Source of the DNA: Variovorax boronicumulans | GTDB taxonomy: Bacteria; Pseudomonadota; Gammaproteobacteria; Burkholderiales; Burkholderiaceae_C | DNA: 64,000 nucleotides | Assembly (NCBI RefSeq): GCF_019352895.1 | Contig: NZ_JAAAFX010000009.1 | Span: 1,403,486 to 1,467,485 of the forward strand | Direction: 5' to 3' | Part shown: positions 61,696 to 64,000 of the stretch, piece after piece | Numbering within the stretch: position 1 is the stretch's first letter | Layout of the letters: the number at the start of each line of letters is the position of its first letter | The notes under the pieces: generated by a model | Database searches by the model: none | What the model was told of the DNA's origin: nothing | The model's input: the letters and a program-made list of their open reading frames with translations, nothing else | Program-made: the position numbers and the translations under genes

Positions 61696-63288
61696 ATGCT
61701 CCATCGACGACACTTCATTGCCGCCAGTGGCAGCGCACTGACCCTCGCCTCCCTGGGACTTCCTGCCGACGCACTCGCGGCCACCGGGCTTCAGCTCGGT
61801 CCTCCCAGCCCCTTCTCCTTCGACCGGCTCGCCGCCCTGGCCGAGTCGCTGGCCTCCAGGCCTTTCGTCGCCGCCGCACCCTTGCCGGCCGGCGTGCTCG
61901 AGCGCATCGACTACGAAGCCCACGGCAAGATCCGCTTCGACACCGACAGCGCGCTGTTCCGCGACGGCCCGGGCAACTTCCCCGTCACCTTCTTCCACCT
62001 CGGGCGCTTCTTCCCGACGCCGGTGCACATGCACCTGCTGGAGACGGCGGCGGGCGACGCCTTTTCGCGCGAGATCCTCTATGACCCGGGCTACTTCGAC
62101 ATGCCGGCCGACAGCCCGGCGCGCAAGCTGCCGCCGGGCGCGGGCTTCGCGGGCTTCCGCTTCCAGGAAAGCCGGCTCGGCGACCCGAAGCAGCTGGACT
62201 GGAAGAAGAACGACTGGGTGGCCTTCCTCGGCGCCTCGTACTTCCGCGCCATCGGCGAGCTCTACCAGTACGGCCTGTCGGCGCGCGGCATCGCGATCGA
62301 CGTGGCCGAGCCCGACCGGCCCGAAGAGTTTCCGGCCTTCACCCGCTTCTACTTCGAGCCTTCGGCACCGGGCAGCACCAGCGTCACGGTCCATGCGCTG
62401 CTCGAGGGACCGAGCATCACCGGTGCCTACCGCTTCGTGATGGAGCGCACGAAGGCCGTGCGGATGGACGTCGAGTGCCGGCTCTTCCTGCGGCGCGACG
62501 TGGCACGGCTGGGCATCGCGCCCTTGACCTCCATGTACTGGTTTTCGGAGACGCATCCCAGCAGCATCGACTGGCGCCCGGAGGTGCACGACTCCGACGG
62601 CCTGGCGATGTGGAGCGGTGGCGGCGAGCGCATCTGGCGCCCGCTCAACAACCCGGAGCAGACCACCGCTTCGGCCTTCGTCGACACCCGGCCGCGCGGC
62701 TTCGGGCTGCTGCAGCGCGACCGCGCGTTCGAGCACTACCTCGACGGCGTGCACTACGAGAAGCGCCCCAGCCTCTGGGTCGAGCCCATGGGCGATTGGG
62801 GCGAAGGCGCCGTGCAACTCATCGAGATCCAGACCGACGACGAGATCCACGACAACACGGTCGCCTTCTGGGTGCCCAAGGCGCCGGCCACGGCCGGCTC
62901 GCGGTTCGCGTTGCGTTACCGGCTGCACTGGACCGACGTGGAGCCCTACCCTTCGCCGCTGGCGCGCTGCGTGGCCACGCGCACCGGCCGCGGCGGCCAG
63001 CCCGGGCAGCCGCGGCCCGCGGGCGTGCGCAAGTTCATGGTCGAGTTCCTCGGCGGCCCGCTGGCCGCGCTGCCGACCGGCACCAGGCCCGAGCTGGTGC
63101 TGACCACTTCACGCGGCAAGTTCTCCTACCTGTTCGCCGAGGCCGTGCCCAACGGCGTGCCCGGCCACTGGCGCGCGCAGTTCGACTTCACGGCCGACGG
63201 CAAGGAGACGGTCGACATGCGGCTCTATCTCAAGAGCGGCGATCAGACGCTGTCGGAAACCTGGCTGTACCAGCACCATCCCGCGTAG
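61696..63288 (+). CDS. opgD: glucan biosynthesis protein D (OpgD-like, Tat-exported)
   Basis: The protein has 530 residues. The start MLHRRHFIAASGSALTLASL contains the Tat motif RRHFIA, as in OpgD, unlike the Sec signal of OpgG. The shared domain has NFPVTFFHLGRFFPTPVHMH, LGASYFRAIGELYQYGLSAR and LFLRRDVARLGIAPLTSMYW, with WRPLNNPEQTT, and it ends SETWLYQHHPA. GTG at 61678 is also possible, adding six residues. It would act on periplasmic glucans alongside OpgG; the two are paralogues about 3 kb apart. Confidence 0.9.
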   Translation: MLHRRHFIAASGSALTLASLGLPADALAATGLQLGPPSPFSFDRLAALAESLASRPFVAAAPLPAGVLERIDYEAHGKIRFDTDSALFRDGPGNFPVTFFHLGRFFPTPVHMHLLETAAGDAFSREILYDPGYFDMPADSPARKLPPGAGFAGFRFQESRLGDPKQLDWKKNDWVAFLGASYFRAIGELYQYGLSARGIAIDVAEPDRPEEFPAFTRFYFEPSAPGSTSVTVHALLEGPSITGAYRFVMERTKAVRMDVECRLFLRRDVARLGIAPLTSMYWFSETHPSSIDWRPEVHDSDGLAMWSGGGERIWRPLNNPEQTTASAFVDTRPRGFGLLQRDRAFEHYLDGVHYEKRPSLWVEPMGDWGEGAVQLIEIQTDDEIHDNTVAFWVPKAPATAGSRFALRYRLHWTDVEPYPSPLARCVATRTGRGGQPGQPRPAGVRKFMVEFLGGPLAALPTGTRPELVLTTSRGKFSYLFAEAVPNGVPGHWRAQFDFTADGKETVDMRLYLKSGDQTLSETWLYQHHPA

Positions 63289-63306
63289 CGCACGTGGCGC
63301 ACCGTG

Positions 63307-63786
63307 TCAGGCGCGGGCCTTGTGGCGCCGGCCGGCCTTGCCGCGCGGCTTGGCGGCGGGCTTCGGCGCCATGCCCAGTGCCGCCCGGGCCAGCGCATCG
63401 GCCTCGGCGTTGCGGTGCCGCGGTATCCATTGCAGCGCCACGCGCTCGAAGGACGCGAGCAGCGCGCGCGCCTCGTCGAACAGATCCGCCAGCCGCTCGA
63501 TCGGCTTGACGGCGCGCCCCCCCAGCTGTTCGACCAGGATGCTGTTGTCGCTGTAGACCTGCACCGCCGCGGCCCCCTGCGCCCGTGCGGCCAGCAAGGC
63601 CTCGGTCAATGCCCGCAGTTCGGCCTCGTTGTTGCAGCCGACCGAGTGCGTGGCGCGCGACAGCGCATGGCGCGAGCCGTCGGGCGCGATCAGCAGCGCG
63701 CCCAGGCCCATGCGGCCGGGGTTGGGCACGGCGCTGCCGTCGCAATAGACGGTCCAGGCGGGGGAATCTGAAACAGGAACGGCCAT
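63307..63786 (-). CDS. ribonuclease HI-like protein
   Basis: The protein has 159 residues. The RNase H fold residues are present: TVYCDGSAVPNPGRMGLGAL (Asp), NNEAELRALTEALLAARAQG (Glu), QVYSDNSILVEQLGG (Asp) and PRHRNAEADALARAALGM (His and Asp). It differs from housekeeping RnhA in lacking the basic protrusion and having a Lys/Arg/Pro/Ala-rich tail (KPAAKPRGKAGRRHKARA). Cleavage of RNA in RNA:DNA hybrids is likely but the housekeeping gene is probably elsewhere. Start ATG at 63786 avoids a short unlikely extension. Confidence 0.85.
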   Translation of the reverse strand: MAVPVSDSPAWTVYCDGSAVPNPGRMGLGALLIAPDGSRHALSRATHSVGCNNEAELRALTEALLAARAQGAAAVQVYSDNSILVEQLGGRAVKPIERLADLFDEARALLASFERVALQWIPRHRNAEADALARAALGMAPKPAAKPRGKAGRRHKARA

Positions 63787-63856
63787 GCACCACGCTACCA
63801 GATGAACAGCCACAGTTCGGGCCGCACGTGAAATGCGAAACGGTTAGATTGCGCGC

Positions 63857-64000
63857 ATGCAAGAACTCCTGTCCCTGGCCACCGCGCATGGCGTCACGGT
63901 GGTCTTCCTGGCCACGCTCGCCGCCCGCCTCGGCGTGCCGGTGCCGGCCTCGGCCGTGCTGGTGGTGGCCGGCGGGCTGGCGGCCATGGGGCAGATCCCG
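63857..64000 (+). CDS. DedA-family membrane protein, 5' part (truncated by window end)
   Basis: The 48 visible residues read MQELLSLATAHGVTVVFLAT then LAARLGVPVPASAVLVVAGG, a hydrophobic start ending in the DedA-type turn L-G-x-P-x-P followed by GGLAAMGQIP. DedA proteins are multi-spanning inner-membrane proteins linked to lipid carrier recycling and proton motive force. The stop is outside the window. Confidence 0.7.
   Translation, partial: MQELLSLATAHGVTVVFLATLAARLGVPVPASAVLVVAGGLAAMGQIP

Overview
The window is GC-rich, densely packed, intron-free DNA with features typical of Burkholderiales. These include a Burkholderia-type porin, several Bug/TctC solute receptors, many LysR, MarR, TetR and AsnC regulators placed divergently from their targets, and a valine-degradation operon. 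The overall look is that of the Comamonadaceae, Variovorax or a close relative. This placement is inferred from gene content and base composition, not from a marker gene. No rRNA, tRNA, insertion sequence, CRISPR array or prophage gene was seen.

Layout. 0-8.4 kb: end of a porin gene, a ketopantoate-reductase-like gene, two very small genes, a long Lhr-type helicase, a degenerate histidine-kinase-like protein and a GFA-family protein. 8.4-15.3 kb: TctA/TctB permease genes without a receptor, a second TctB-like protein with an Rrf2 regulator, an OmpR/EnvZ-type two-component pair, a ribbon-helix-helix protein and a DJ-1/PfpI protein. 15.5-20 kb: 5'-nucleotidase lipoprotein, TetR/metal-hydrolase divergent pair with two matching operators, AsnC/LysE divergent pair. 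20-31 kb: an all-minus catabolic cluster (YdiJ-type D-2-hydroxyacid oxidase, semialdehyde dehydrogenase, 2-hydroxyacid dehydrogenase, two Bug receptors, DUF1185, a 3-HIBADH-like reductase, an RraA-like aldolase) with a LysR gene upstream. 31-34.7 kb: MarR facing a Bug receptor-sulfatase-GAF run. 34.7-40.2 kb: ECF sigma/anti-sigma pair, DUF3455 lipoprotein, ferritin-like Tat-type protein, ZIP transporter and two small proteins. 40.2-46.5 kb: valine/isobutyrate operon (mmsB, HIBYL-CoA hydrolase, acyl-CoA dehydrogenase, an LprI-like protein, mmsA) with a divergent LysR.

The most interesting part is 46.5-52.6 kb. A sigma-54 activator and an outer-membrane beta-barrel with an N-terminal coiled coil are divergent from a 427-residue Gly/Ser/Asn/Thr-rich exported protein. 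Downstream lie a small exported protein, a C39-family cysteine peptidase and another small exported protein. The gene set parallels the Fap functional-amyloid export system of Pseudomonas (FapF pore, FapD protease, FapB/C/E fibre proteins), but the subunits look different. The fibre gene has a well-matched -24/-12 promoter with a perfect palindrome upstream, and a 17-bp-stem hairpin separates it from the next gene. The two small proteins share a Leu-x-x-(Ile/Met)-Arg-Gly-Gly motif that could be a C39 processing or recognition site.

52.6-64 kb: surface-adhesin-E-like protein, CaiB/BaiF CoA-transferase, then a periplasmic glucan neighbourhood (BglX, OpgG, OpgD) interleaved with a 3-oxoacid CoA-transferase (two subunits) and its divergent PAS-LuxR regulator with a 26-bp operator, an RNase HI-like protein and the start of a DedA gene cut by the window edge.
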